Source: Opitutia bacterium (lineage in GTDB: Bacteria; Verrucomicrobiota; Verrucomicrobiia; Opitutales; UBA953). Taken from it: a stretch of 43,918 nucleotides of DNA. The stretch spans positions 1-43,918 of the forward strand of contig CANCHK010000014.1 of NCBI GenBank assembly GCA_947377865.1. Direction: 5' to 3'. The position numbers were made by a program, and so were the translations under genes. Below the pieces are notes generated by a model. It saw only the letters and a list, made by a program, of their open reading frames with translations, was not told the DNA's origin and ran no database searches. Shown here piece after piece: positions 1 through 8,936 of this stretch. Each line of letters begins with the position of its first letter. Positions within the stretch are counted from its first letter, which is position 1.

Positions 1-132
1 TGGATTGAGGGTTTTTCGGGCTTAAAGGCCATGTGGGACGCAGGTCAGGAGGGCTGTCGAGGCATAGACCCCAAAGCCCCCCGCCTTCCTGCTTGCAAGT
101 GAGAATTGTTATGCCCAAAACCCACTTTTGCA

Positions 133-2100
133 ATGAGCAACAAGGCCCACAACCCACAAGGTGGTAAAATCAACTCCCTGCAGGCCGCCATCGACTTGGT
201 CGCCACGGGTCAGCCAGCCTTCTGCCTCCACCAAGCCTGGGGTATCGGCGTCATCCGCGCCTATGATGAAGCCACCAAGCGCCTCACCGTGGATTTCCCG
301 GAGCAAAACAAGAAGGCCCACGCCATGGACGCCGCTTTCTTCCTCGGCAAGATCGAGGTCATCAATCCTAACGGCATCGTGGCCAAGGCCTACGGAGACG
401 CCACCAAGGCCGAAGTCGCCAACATGGTCGCCAACGATCCCGCCGGCGTCGTGAAGGCCCTGCTCGCCGAATACCCGACCGGGGAATGCACTTCCTACGC
501 CCTCGAGGCCAACCTCGACCGCGTCTACTTCGCTTCCCTACCTGCAGGCAAGGATCGCGCTACCTCCTTCAAGGCATGGTGGACCAAAGCTCGCGCTGCC
601 CTCCGCAAGGACCGCGCCATCCTCGTTCCCGAGCGCAAGGGCGGCCTTTACGCCCTCCTCGAAGCCCCCAAAGATCTCGGTGAAGACCTCTTCGCCCAGT
701 ACGAAAGCGCCCCTAATTTCGAACGTAAACTCGCCCTCCTCGAAGAGCTCGCCGGCAGCGCCGCCGCCGAGACCCGCTCCGCGGCTACCACCGCCAACCT
801 CGAGAAGGTTTCCGCTGACCTCATCAAGGAGATCAAGAAGCTAGAGACCGCCCGCAAGCGCGACAATCTCCCCGCCATCCTCGGCGGCATCTGGAATCGT
901 GATAAGTTCTTCCGCTCCGCCGTCGAGAATGTCGAGACCGTCAGCCCGACCGCCTCGGAAATCATCGCCCTCTGCACCGAAAGCGACCTCGCCTTCGTCG
1001 CACTAAACATCCCTCACACCACCGAGAAGATCCGTAGCCTGCTCGACCTCGTGCGCGCCCATCACGGCGACAACTGGTCCGAGCGCGCCTTCGACCTTCT
1101 CCGCAACCGCGATATCGGCGGCACCAAGAGCGGCTCCGCCAAGCTCGTCTCCGAATCGATCGCCTACCTCTGCGACCAGGAACTCGCCGCCGCCGTCTCC
1201 GCCCGCTTCGCCCAGTGGCTTGAGACCCGCGAACTGCGCGCACCGGTCATCATCTGGGTCATCAAGAACCGCGACTCTAAGAAGTACGCCGATATCGTCG
1301 GCCGCCTGATTAACCCTTCCCTGCTCGGCGCCATCCTCTCTTCGATCGACACCGAGTCCCTCGAGTCCAATTCCACGGCCCGCATCCCGCTCGCCAATGA
1401 ACTCATCAAGGACAAGGAGCTCATCGCCAACATCCTCGTCCCTGCCGACGGCAAGAAGGCCGACAGCGAGACCATCTTCGACCTCACCCGCACGATGATG
1501 AGCAGCCAGGGTTTCGATGAGATGACCAAGAAGGCCCTCCTCTCGCGTCTCGCCAAGATCGAGCCGCACGTCCAGCGCCTCGCCAAGTCCAAGCATTCCG
1601 GCTCCGAAGCCGAGGAAAAGGAACTCCTCGTCTCCAAGCACTCAAAGGAAGAAAAAGAGCGCGAGCTCGAGGACATCGTCAAGGTGCGCCTCCCCGCGGT
1701 CAAGGAAGCCATCCAGATCGCCAAGGAGCACGGCGACTTGAAGGAAAATTCCGAATACAAGATGGCCCGTCAGGACCATGACACCCTCGCCGCCCGTCGC
1801 GCCGAGCTCGACGCGCTGCTGAAGAAGGCCAAGGTCACCGATTTCAAGGAAGCCAACACGGACACCATCAGCGTCGGCTCCAGCGTGGTCCTCCGCCGCG
1901 GCTCCGACCAGACGGAGTTCGCCTACGACCTGCTCGGCGCCTGGGACGGCGAACCGGAGAAGTACATCCTCTCGTATATCTCCCCGCTGGCCAAGCAGTT
2001 CCTCAACCACAAGACCGGCGAGACCTTCACGACGAACATCAACGGCAAGGCTGAGTCCTGGACCGTCGTCCGCATCACCCGCTGGGTCGACAAGCGCTAA
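133..2100 (+). CDS. greA: Large GreA/GreB-domain transcription elongation factor with long N-terminal extension
   Basis: This 655-residue protein ends in a complete GreA/GreB module. A coiled coil (about residues 517-575) carries the tip motif GDLKENSEY at about 534-542, including Asp535 and Glu538, the two acidic residues Gre factors insert into the RNA polymerase secondary channel to stimulate cleavage of backtracked transcripts. An FKBP-like C-terminal domain follows. The first ~510 residues are an extension: a small domain around residues 20-70 (AWGIGVIRAYDE) and then a helical Ala/Glu/Lys-rich region. Ordinary GreA has about 158 residues; chlamydial GreA is also greatly enlarged, which fits a PVC origin. 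I chose ATG 133 because an in-frame TTG at 106 adds only nine unconserved residues. No Shine-Dalgarno sequence is visible at either start. A strong terminator follows the stop. The role of the extension is unknown. Confidence 0.88.
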   Translation: MSNKAHNPQGGKINSLQAAIDLVATGQPAFCLHQAWGIGVIRAYDEATKRLTVDFPEQNKKAHAMDAAFFLGKIEVINPNGIVAKAYGDATKAEVANMVANDPAGVVKALLAEYPTGECTSYALEANLDRVYFASLPAGKDRATSFKAWWTKARAALRKDRAILVPERKGGLYALLEAPKDLGEDLFAQYESAPNFERKLALLEELAGSAAAETRSAATTANLEKVSADLIKEIKKLETARKRDNLPAILGGIWNRDKFFRSAVENVETVSPTASEIIALCTESDLAFVALNIPHTTEKIRSLLDLVRAHHGDNWSERAFDLLRNRDIGGTKSGSAKLVSESIAYLCDQELAAAVSARFAQWLETRELRAPVIIWVIKNRDSKKYADIVGRLINPSLLGAILSSIDTESLESNSTARIPLANELIKDKELIANILVPADGKKADSETIFDLTRTMMSSQGFDEMTKKALLSRLAKIEPHVQRLAKSKHSGSEAEEKELLVSKHSKEEKERELEDIVKVRLPAVKEAIQIAKEHGDLKENSEYKMARQDHDTLAARRAELDALLKKAKVTDFKEANTDTISVGSSVVLRRGSDQTEFAYDLLGAWDGEPEKYILSYISPLAKQFLNHKTGETFTTNINGKAESWTVVRITRWVDKR

Positions 2101-2120
2101 GCACCAGCCAAAGGCCCGCT

Positions 2121-2152
2121 GAGGAAGCCCCGGAGACGGGGCTTCCTCTTTT
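2121..2152 (+). terminator. Rho-independent terminator after the GreA-domain gene
   Basis: A perfect 11-bp stem (2121-2131 with 2138-2148) around a 6-base loop is followed directly by TTTT. It begins 20 bases after the stop codon of the GreA-domain gene and separates it from the downstream ArsR-type gene. Confidence 0.9.
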
Positions 2153-2185
2153 GACACGGACGCCGGCGCGCCCCAACCTGCCCGC

Positions 2186-3124
2186 ATGTCCGACCCCTGG
2201 GAAACCCTGCGCCTTCTGGCCGACCCGACCCGGTCCCGCATACTGCACTTGCTGCACCGTGGGGAACTGGCCGTCGGTGAGCTTCAGGAGATCCTCGGAT
2301 TGCCCCAGTCGCGCATCTCGACTCATCTCGCTTTACTCCGCAAGGGCCAGCTCGTAAACGACCGCCGCGATGGAAAGAAGTCCTTCTACTCGCTCGCACG
2401 CGACCTGCCGGTGAGCGTCGCCGATATCGTAGAAGTAGCCCTCGCGGCCAGCGCACGAGAGCCTAAATCGGCCGCCGACCAACGCGCCCTGCAGCGGATC
2501 GTCGAGAAACGCCGTCAGAAGGCGGAGCAGCACTTCAACCTCGTCGCCGACCGCCTAGGACGCAATTACTGCCCAGGACGATCCTGGGAAGCTATCGGCC
2601 AGATGCTCTTCCTTCTGACGCCGCGGGTACGCATCGCAGACCTCGGTGCTGGCGACGGAACATTGTCGCGCCTACTGGCACGTCAGGCCGAAAGCGTCCA
2701 CTGCGTCGACAACTCCCCACGAATGGTCCAGGTCGGGCGTGCGTTGGCGAAGAAAGAACACCTGCGCAATCTGACCTACGTCCTCGGCAATATCGAAAAA
2801 GTCCCCCTGCCTGACCGAAGCATCGACCTAGCTCTACTCAGCCAGGCACTGCACCATGCCGAGAACCCCCGCCAAGCCCTGGCGGAGGCCTTCCGCATTC
2901 TCAAGCCCGGTGGCCGCCTGCTCATCCTCGACCTTCGTGCCCATCGCTTCGAGAAAGCCCGCGAGCTTTACGCAGACCGCTGGCTCGGCTTCAAAGAGAA
3001 CGATTTGCACGACTGGATCGAGGAAGCCGGCTTCAGTCAGTCCGAAGTCCGAGTGGTCGCCAAAGAGACCAAAGAGCCTTGCTTCGAGACCATTCTGGCG
3101 AGCGGCATAAAGCCCACCGCCTGA
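2186..3124 (+). CDS. ArsR-family HTH regulator fused to a SAM-dependent methyltransferase
   Basis: The 312-residue protein has two parts. Residues 1-75 form an ArsR/SmtB winged helix: LLADPTRSRILHLL, then the recognition helix region LPQSRISTHLALLRKGQLV and a beta wing DRRDGKKSFYSL. Residues 130-312 form a class I methyltransferase, with motif I ADLGAGDG at about 151-158, an acidic residue at the end of strand 2 (VDNSPRMV), and RILKPGGRLLILDL as the post-motif segment. ArsR-methyltransferase fusions are widespread; some lie by methionine-cycle genes and are thought to sense S-adenosyl compounds. No such gene adjoins here, so target and substrate are unknown. No clear metal-binding Cys cluster is seen in the HTH part. 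The gene lies alone after a strong terminator and probably has its own promoter. Confidence 0.85.
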   Translation: MSDPWETLRLLADPTRSRILHLLHRGELAVGELQEILGLPQSRISTHLALLRKGQLVNDRRDGKKSFYSLARDLPVSVADIVEVALAASAREPKSAADQRALQRIVEKRRQKAEQHFNLVADRLGRNYCPGRSWEAIGQMLFLLTPRVRIADLGAGDGTLSRLLARQAESVHCVDNSPRMVQVGRALAKKEHLRNLTYVLGNIEKVPLPDRSIDLALLSQALHHAENPRQALAEAFRILKPGGRLLILDLRAHRFEKARELYADRWLGFKENDLHDWIEEAGFSQSEVRVVAKETKEPCFETILASGIKPTA

Positions 3125-3262
3125 GTTATTCACAGGGTCGGCGCCCGGGGGTTTATTCGGCCCCATTCTGGCGATTAAAAAAGGGCTTATTGCTTGGCAA
3201 TCCTTGGCTTTCTTGGCTACTTAAACCTACCCCGACGCGGAGCGAAACGCTCCCCTCACCCG

Positions 3263-6200
3263 ATGCTTATCCAAGAGTCCCGCACCTACAAACTGGCCAA
3301 GGCGGCCTTGCTTGCCGTTCTAATCGCAGTGACTCCGGTCATAGGAAACCTCCCTGCACAGAATCGTCCTCTGCCCGGCGCCCAGAAGCAGGAAGAAGAC
3401 CCGCTTTCTATTATTTATAAAGCCGCGGTAAAAAGCTTCGAGGAGAAGAATTACAAGGAAGCCCTCGCCCAGTTCGAGGAACTCGACGCCAAGGCCGTCG
3501 ACGTTGAACTCAAACTTAAGGCCGTCGTCTCCTTCCAGAAATCCCTCTGCTACTTCTTCACCAAGGATTGGCCACGCGCCCAAGCCGAACTCACCGCCTT
3601 CCTAGACAAGTACCCAAAGGGCACCGAGGACTTCCTGTCCGACAGCGATAACCGCCGCGGCACCGCCGAGCTACTGCTTATCGAAGCCCTATCGAAACAG
3701 GGCAAATGGGAGCTCGCCCTCACCCGCCTCGAGAAGATTCGCACCAACACCCTCGCCCGCCCCGAGGAACGCGTGAACGCCTTCACCTTGTCCGCCCAGA
3801 TTATCGTCGAACGAGCCAAGAGTGGCCAAGAAGACGCCAAGAAAGCCGCCTATTCTCAGGCCATCGGCCTTCTAAAACAGGCGACCGCCGACGGCATCAA
3901 CACCCCAGAACGCCGCGAAGCCGCCTACAAGCTGGTCGAGATGTACACTAAGCTCGGCCTAGCCAAGGAAGCATCCCAGCTGAAGAACGAGATCGACGCC
4001 AAGAGCAGCGGCTCGCCCGTGGAGGTCGTCCGCTCAAACTTCCAACGCCTTGAAATCGGCGACGCCCGTTTCGCCGCCGCCGAATCTGCCGCCGACGAAG
4101 CCTTCCGCGCCGACTTCTACCGCCAGGCGCTCACCAACTACCAGGGGACGCTACGCCGGGCCAATCTGACCAGCTCCTTCGGTCGTGCCATTGAAGCCAA
4201 GCAGGCCGAGGTGGAAACGATGACGAAGAATTTTCCCAAGCCGAAGCCTGAGCAGGCCGCCAACATCGAGAAGGCCAAGCAAGAAGTGGCCCAATTCAAA
4301 AAGATTCAGGAGGAGTTCAACGTGAATAAGGATTACGACGCCTTCATCTCTTACCGCATCGGACTCTGCCTGCTCGAACTAAAACGCCCCTGGGAGGCCC
4401 ACGTCGCCTTCCTAGATATCTTCGAGAACAGCCCTGGATTCAGCCGCATCTCCGGCGCATACTACTATCACATCCTCGCCCTGCGTCGTATCGGCCGCAA
4501 CAACGAAGCCCAGGCGAAGTGCAAGGACTTCATCGCGAAGTTCCCGAAGGACGACCAGGTCTCCGCCATCGCACTAATCCTCGGCGACATCTCACAGGAA
4601 CGCGAAGATTTTCCCGAAGCGATCGAACACTACAAGTGGGTCAAGGCCAACGTGAAGACCCTCACCCCTGAGGTGGAAGAAGAAATCGATTTCCGCCTCG
4701 CCTCATGCCTCTTCTCCCAAGTCGACTGGGCGCCCGCCCAAAAAGCCTTCGAGGAGTTCCTCAAGAAGCACGACCGCTCGCCGGTGCGCCAGCAGGTGCT
4801 CTACATGAATGCCCTCTGCTCGTTCTTCCAGGGAAAGTACAAGGAAACCAAGGTCGATTTCGACAAGTACCAACAGGAATACCCGAAGGGCCAGTTCATC
4901 CCCGACGTCCGCTATCGCCAAGCCATCGTCAAGTTTGGCGTCAACCCGCCCGACATCGCCGGCACGATCAAGCTCTGCGAAGAGTGGATCAAGGACTACG
5001 CCAAGGACAACACGGACGAGGTCATCGCCCAGACCCCGGAAGTCCATACGCTGATCGGCGACGCCAACATCCGTCTCGCCGACGAGATCGACAAGAAGGT
5101 CAAGGCCGCCGACATTGACGTCCGCCTCAATGCCCGCTCGCCTGACAAGGCCAAGTTCGTAGAGATCAAGGCCAAACTCGAGAAGGAAAAGGAAGCCGTC
5201 ACCAACAAGGCCATCGACGCCTATGAGGCCGCCGCCAAGAGCGCCCGCACCAATCCTCAGGCGCTTGAATTCGTCCTCGGCGAACTCCGCAAGCTCCTCC
5301 CTGGCCGCGGCGAGCACAAGCGCATGCGCGACCTGTTCAAAGAGATCTTCGACTGGAATCACAACGACCCGAAGGCGATGACTTACCTCTACGAGGTCAT
5401 CCGCTCCACCGAGCGCATGGGTGACATGCCCGAATTCGCAGCCGAATCCGAGAAAGTCCGCAAGAAGTTCAGTGCTCAGCTTGCTGACGCCCGCAAGAAG
5501 GTCGATGAACTCGAGCGCCGCGACAAGGTCACCAAGGAAGAAGTCGACGCTGCAAAAACCGGGACCAAGAAACTCTCCGCTGAACTCGAAACCGAACTCG
5601 CCAAGGTCGAAACCAAGCGCCAAGCCTCCATCGCTGACCAGAAGAAGCGGGCCCTCAAGATTCTTTCCGACGCCGTCTCCGAATCCATCAACGACCGCAC
5701 CCAAGAAGGCACCGAGAAACTCATTGTATTCCTCGCCGAAAAGCTCGCTCGCAAGATCAAGCGAGTGAAGCCGGGTACCAAGCCCGAGCCGAGCGCCTAC
5801 ACCAGCGCCGACGCGGAGAAGGAACTCGTCAAGCTACTCCGCCTCGAGGAACACCGCGATTCGCTCGTTGCCCAGGCCCGCGGCTTCTTCGCCCTAGGAC
5901 AGCTCGGCGTTTTCACGCGCGAGCCCGAAAAGACCGCCGCCAATTTCGCCAAGATTGCCGCCAACTACAAGGCCGAGGAGCTCAATCCCACCATCCTTGG
6001 ACTGGTCGGCGATAACCTTCTCACAAAGGGAGACCATAAGAAGGCCTCCGAATACTTCACCTACATCCTGGAGCACTCCCGCTCGTCAGAATACGCCGAC
6101 TACGGTTTCGCCGGCCTCGCTGAGATTGCCTACGCCAACAAGAAATACGCCGACGCCCTCTCGCTCTGTGACGAGGCCATCGCCAATAATATCCTGATGT

Positions 6201-6601
6201 CGAAGGAGCTCGACCTACGCTTCACGCGCGCCCGCTCGCTCGCCGAGCTCTCAAAGTACGCCGAGGCGAAGAAGGAGTTCGAGGAGATCGCCAAGACGAA
6301 GGAATGGCGCGGCGAGAAAACCGCCGCCTCGCTCTACTGGCTCGGGCTGATGGCCGAACGCCAGGCGACCGACGAAAAGGGCTACAACGAGGCCATCGCC
6401 TACTACCGACGCTGCTACATGACCTGGAAGAAATATGAGGTCTGGGCCGCGAAGTCTTATTTCGCTTCCGCCAAACTATTCGCCACGAAACTCAACCAGA
6501 AGGACGCCGCCAAGCTGATCCTAAAGGAGATGTTCGAGAAGGACCGAATCAAAGACACCCGCGAAGCGGAAGAAGCCAAAGCCTTCCTCCTAGGACTCTG
6601 A
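3263..6601 (+). CDS. Very large exported TPR protein, first gene of an ExbB/ExbD operon
   Basis: A 1112-residue protein that starts with a signal peptide (positively charged QESRTYKLAK, then AALLAVLIAVTPVIG). The rest consists of many helical tetratricopeptide-like units, for example AAVKSFEEKNYKEALAQFEE near the N-terminus and a FALGQLGVF...KIAANY block near the C-terminus. A charged coiled-coil segment lies around residues 720-810. TPR arrays hold protein partners together, so this is probably a periplasmic scaffold. Five genes follow on the same strand with spacings of 4-52 bases and end with ExbB, ExbD and ExbD, so a role in an envelope motor complex is likely. I chose ATG 3263 because it places the signal peptide at the start; an in-frame TTG at 3194 would add 23 residues ahead of it. 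No enzymatic motif is seen. Confidence 0.82.
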   Translation: MLIQESRTYKLAKAALLAVLIAVTPVIGNLPAQNRPLPGAQKQEEDPLSIIYKAAVKSFEEKNYKEALAQFEELDAKAVDVELKLKAVVSFQKSLCYFFTKDWPRAQAELTAFLDKYPKGTEDFLSDSDNRRGTAELLLIEALSKQGKWELALTRLEKIRTNTLARPEERVNAFTLSAQIIVERAKSGQEDAKKAAYSQAIGLLKQATADGINTPERREAAYKLVEMYTKLGLAKEASQLKNEIDAKSSGSPVEVVRSNFQRLEIGDARFAAAESAADEAFRADFYRQALTNYQGTLRRANLTSSFGRAIEAKQAEVETMTKNFPKPKPEQAANIEKAKQEVAQFKKIQEEFNVNKDYDAFISYRIGLCLLELKRPWEAHVAFLDIFENSPGFSRISGAYYYHILALRRIGRNNEAQAKCKDFIAKFPKDDQVSAIALILGDISQEREDFPEAIEHYKWVKANVKTLTPEVEEEIDFRLASCLFSQVDWAPAQKAFEEFLKKHDRSPVRQQVLYMNALCSFFQGKYKETKVDFDKYQQEYPKGQFIPDVRYRQAIVKFGVNPPDIAGTIKLCEEWIKDYAKDNTDEVIAQTPEVHTLIGDANIRLADEIDKKVKAADIDVRLNARSPDKAKFVEIKAKLEKEKEAVTNKAIDAYEAAAKSARTNPQALEFVLGELRKLLPGRGEHKRMRDLFKEIFDWNHNDPKAMTYLYEVIRSTERMGDMPEFAAESEKVRKKFSAQLADARKKVDELERRDKVTKEEVDAAKTGTKKLSAELETELAKVETKRQASIADQKKRALKILSDAVSESINDRTQEGTEKLIVFLAEKLARKIKRVKPGTKPEPSAYTSADAEKELVKLLRLEEHRDSLVAQARGFFALGQLGVFTREPEKTAANFAKIAANYKAEELNPTILGLVGDNLLTKGDHKKASEYFTYILEHSRSSEYADYGFAGLAEIAYANKKYADALSLCDEAIANNILMSKELDLRFTRARSLAELSKYAEAKKEFEEIAKTKEWRGEKTAASLYWLGLMAERQATDEKGYNEAIAYYRRCYMTWKKYEVWAAKSYFASAKLFATKLNQKDAAKLILKEMFEKDRIKDTREAEEAKAFLLGL

Positions 6602-6605
6602 CCCC

Positions 6606-7622
6606 ATGCGCCTCACTTTCCTCCTTCCCGCCCTTGCGCTCCTTGCCGCCGCTACGTCGACGGCCCAGACCTTCGTCTTCAAGGGCGAGCGATGGGAGAT
6701 CAACGATCCATTCGCCCTCGACAACTCAATCCCACCGAAGCCCATCGTCGACCCCAAGAAAGGAACCGTCAACGCGATCAAAGGCTCCATCGAACGCACC
6801 AGCATTACGGGCGGCATCGAGGCGACACTGACGCGCAAGCTCTCCGAGGTCACCGAGGTGATTTGGCCGCCGCCTGCCCGACTCAAGGAAGCCCAGGCCA
6901 ACGTCAGCCGTGGCGAACCTGCCAAAGCCCTCGACAACGTCGAGGCCGTGCTGAAGTTCTTCGAACCGATTAAGAACGTCCCCGGCTCCTGGTGGGTCAA
7001 GGCCTCCATCGTCAAACTCGACGCGCTCGACCGACTGCAGAATGACGCCGCCACGGCCAGTTTCCTCGATGCGTTCGAGAAGGAGGATGCCGCCAAACTC
7101 CCCGAAGTCGCGACACAGATCCAGCTCGCCCGCCTGATGCAGCGGGCACGCAAAGGTGACCACGAGTCGGTCATCAAGGAATCGACCGAACTCCTCGCCA
7201 AGGTCGAAAGCGCCGAACTCCAAGCCCGCCTCCATATCGTGAAGGGCAACTCCCTCCTCGCCGCCAAGAAATATGAGGCCGCGATGACTACCTACCTCCG
7301 CGTGCCGGTCTTCTTCGGCTCCGAGACGGAACTCATCCCCAAGGCCTTACTTGGCGCCGCCCGATCATTCCGCGGCATGGACAGCCCCGCCCTCCGCGAC
7401 CAAAAACTGGAAGCCGTCTCCAATCGCTATCTGTACGACATCATCGTTTCTTACCCAGTCTCCAAGGAGGCCGAAGAAGCGAAAGCCATGCTACCCAAAG
7501 AAGAACGCGCCAAGGCCGAAGCCGACCAGAAGAAGATCGCCGCCGGCGGGCCGCTTCCCGAAGGCGTTATCATGGCCAAACCCAAGCTTGCCGACGAAGA
7601 GAAGGTTGAAGGCAATAAGTGA
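6606..7622 (+). CDS. Exported helical/TPR-like protein of the ExbB/ExbD operon
   Basis: This 338-residue protein has a clear signal peptide: MRLTFLLPALALLAAATSTAQ with a plausible cut after Ala-Gln. There is no lipobox cysteine, so it should be soluble in the periplasm or bound to partners. The mature part starts with a short FKGERWEIND segment, then a helical region with TPR-like units (AQANVSRGEPAKALDNVEAV; LHIVKGNSLLAAKKYEAAM) and ends in a charged tail. It begins 4 bases after the stop of the giant TPR gene and lies 52 bases before exbB, so it is almost certainly co-transcribed. I do not recognise a named family. Its position between a TPR scaffold and a TolQ/ExbB channel suggests an accessory subunit of that complex. 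Confidence 0.78.
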   Translation: MRLTFLLPALALLAAATSTAQTFVFKGERWEINDPFALDNSIPPKPIVDPKKGTVNAIKGSIERTSITGGIEATLTRKLSEVTEVIWPPPARLKEAQANVSRGEPAKALDNVEAVLKFFEPIKNVPGSWWVKASIVKLDALDRLQNDAATASFLDAFEKEDAAKLPEVATQIQLARLMQRARKGDHESVIKESTELLAKVESAELQARLHIVKGNSLLAAKKYEAAMTTYLRVPVFFGSETELIPKALLGAARSFRGMDSPALRDQKLEAVSNRYLYDIIVSYPVSKEAEEAKAMLPKEERAKAEADQKKIAAGGPLPEGVIMAKPKLADEEKVEGNK

Positions 7623-7674
7623 GTCCTTGCCCCTTTCCAAAACCTAACCTAAAACCACATACCACCCCATCATC
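7623..7674 (+). promoter_or_regulatory. G-free C/A-rich leader before exbB (no Shine-Dalgarno)
   Basis: The 44 bases before the exbB ATG contain no G. They carry two overlapping copies of CCTAACCT-like sequence (7642-7650), then ACCACATACCACCCC. No purine-rich ribosome binding site is present. Similar leaders precede the first exbD (8461-8492), pilC (31544-31568, minus) and pilB (33252-33279, minus). I read this as an initiation region kept unstructured rather than one using anti-Shine-Dalgarno pairing. Confidence 0.45.
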
Positions 7675-8460
7675 ATGAAGATGAACTTACGCTCCACCTC
7701 CCTCAGTGCCGTCTTCCTCGGCTTGATGACCGTCGCCGCCTCGGCCCAGGAAGCCGCTGGCAAACACGAGAAGACCCTTATGGACCTCTTCCACGAAGGC
7801 GGCTGGGTCATGTACCCGATCACCCTCTGCTCCGTGGCCATGATCTGGTTCATTGTCGACGGCTTCATCCGCACGAGCGCCGGCAAGCTCTACCCGGTCG
7901 AACACGTCACCCAGCTCCGCGAACTCTTCAAGAAGGGCGACTACGTGGGCGCCTACGCCTTCGCCAAGACCGCTGGTTCTCCCGTCGCCGACGTCGTCCG
8001 CGCCGGTGTCGCCTTCACCCCGGATGGCAAGACCATGACCGAAGAGGCCATCCTCTCCGAAATCACCCGCATCCAGGGCGAACTCAAGGGCCGCTCCTCC
8101 TACCTCTCCGTGATCGGCGTCTGCACCCCGATGATCGGCCTCACCGGTACCGTGACGGGCATGATGAAGGCGTTCGAAAAGCTCGGCTCATCTGGCGTTG
8201 GTGACCCCTCTAAGCTGGCCGAAGCAATCGGCGAAGTGCTCGTGGCGACCGCCTCGGGCCTATTCATCGCAATTCCGGCATTCATGTCCTACTACCTGCT
8301 GGCCAACCGCATCAACAAGGGCATCCACGACATCCAGGAGATTGCCACCAGCCTGTTCCGTGCCTTCCCCTACGACGAAGTCGCAGGTCGCAAGGTCGGC
8401 GACGAAGAAATCTACGCCGCCAAGCCAGATTGGAACGCGTCTTCCAACGTCCAGTCGTAA
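7675..8460 (+). CDS. exbB: MotA/TolQ/ExbB-family proton channel protein
   Basis: This 261-residue protein has the ExbB/TolQ layout. An N-terminal signal-like helix (residues 5-23) is followed by a first core membrane helix around GGWVMYPITLCSVAMIWFIV (39-60), a cytoplasmic helical loop, and two close C-terminal helices, VIGVCTPMIGLTGTVTGMM (about 143-163) and EVLVATASGLFIAIPAFMSYY (about 186-206). The GLTGTVTGM and ATASGLFIAIPA segments are the most conserved part of the family and line the proton path. ExbB/TolQ pentamers work with ExbD/TolR dimers to use the proton motive force on a periplasm-spanning partner. Two exbD genes follow directly. Many PVC and Bacteroidota ExbB proteins carry the extra N-terminal helix seen here. 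Which partner is driven cannot be read from this gene alone. Confidence 0.93.
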   Translation: MKMNLRSTSLSAVFLGLMTVAASAQEAAGKHEKTLMDLFHEGGWVMYPITLCSVAMIWFIVDGFIRTSAGKLYPVEHVTQLRELFKKGDYVGAYAFAKTAGSPVADVVRAGVAFTPDGKTMTEEAILSEITRIQGELKGRSSYLSVIGVCTPMIGLTGTVTGMMKAFEKLGSSGVGDPSKLAEAIGEVLVATASGLFIAIPAFMSYYLLANRINKGIHDIQEIATSLFRAFPYDEVAGRKVGDEEIYAAKPDWNASSNVQS

Positions 8461-8492
8461 GCCCTTTCCACCCCTAACCCAAAAAAACAGCC

Positions 8493-8933
8493 ATGGCAGG
8501 CGGAGGAGGAGGCGGAGAAGGGGAACCAGAGTTCCAGGTCGCGCCGATGATCGACGTGCTCTTGGTGCTGCTCATCTTCTTCATGTCCATCACCTCATCG
8601 CAGGTGCTCAAGGTGGACAAGAATATCTCCCTGCCCGTCGCCGCCAACGGCGTAAAGCGCGACGACAAGGCCGCCGCAGGATTGATCAATATATCGTGGG
8701 ACAAGACCACGGGCCAGGCGAAGTACAAGCTCGACGACCGCGAACTCGACCCGAACGACAAAGACGGCATCGCGAAGGAACTCTCGGACCGCAAGGGAAC
8801 CAACGAGAAGTACCGCTTGCTGATCCGCGCCGACAAAGAGTGCCACGCCAAGTACATCTCCAAGGCGCTTGAATGGGGTGCTGAAGCCGGCATCGACAAC
8901 ATCGCCTTCTCTGGCCTCAACCACGAAGAATAA
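8493..8933 (+). CDS. exbD: ExbD/TolR-family proton channel subunit, copy 1
   Basis: The 146-residue protein has a short glycine-rich cytoplasmic N-terminus, one membrane helix and a periplasmic domain, as in ExbD/TolR. The helix follows the signature FQVAPMIDVLLVLLIFFM, with Asp21 at the position of the single proton-carrying Asp of the family (Asp25 in E. coli ExbD). The periplasmic part contains a LLIRADKECHAKY segment typical of the ExbD fold, where K-x-D facing a paired helix closes the domain. It lies 32 bases after exbB and 3 bases before a second exbD. Sequence identity to copy 2 is low outside the helix, so the two probably form a heteromeric pair or serve different roles. Confidence 0.92.
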   Translation: MAGGGGGGEGEPEFQVAPMIDVLLVLLIFFMSITSSQVLKVDKNISLPVAANGVKRDDKAAAGLINISWDKTTGQAKYKLDDRELDPNDKDGIAKELSDRKGTNEKYRLLIRADKECHAKYISKALEWGAEAGIDNIAFSGLNHEE

Positions 8934-8936
8934 ACC

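Noticed and set aside
1-132. Upstream coding or RNA feature before the GreA-domain gene
   Set aside because: No tRNA fold, terminator or convincing reading frame could be supported in this stretch.
3194-3223. TTGGCA / TACTTA promoter before the TPR operon
   Set aside because: The spacing is 18 bases with a weak -10, and the local sequence has several equally poor alternatives.
3194-3262. In-frame extension of the giant TPR protein from TTG 3194
   Set aside because: It would place 23 unconserved residues before a normal signal peptide; ATG 3263 is the better start.
4703-5704. Minus-strand open frame of 333 codons inside the giant TPR gene
   Set aside because: Composition (Leu/Gly/Asp/Val repeats) mirrors the Lys/Glu/Ala-rich plus-strand gene; no independent support.
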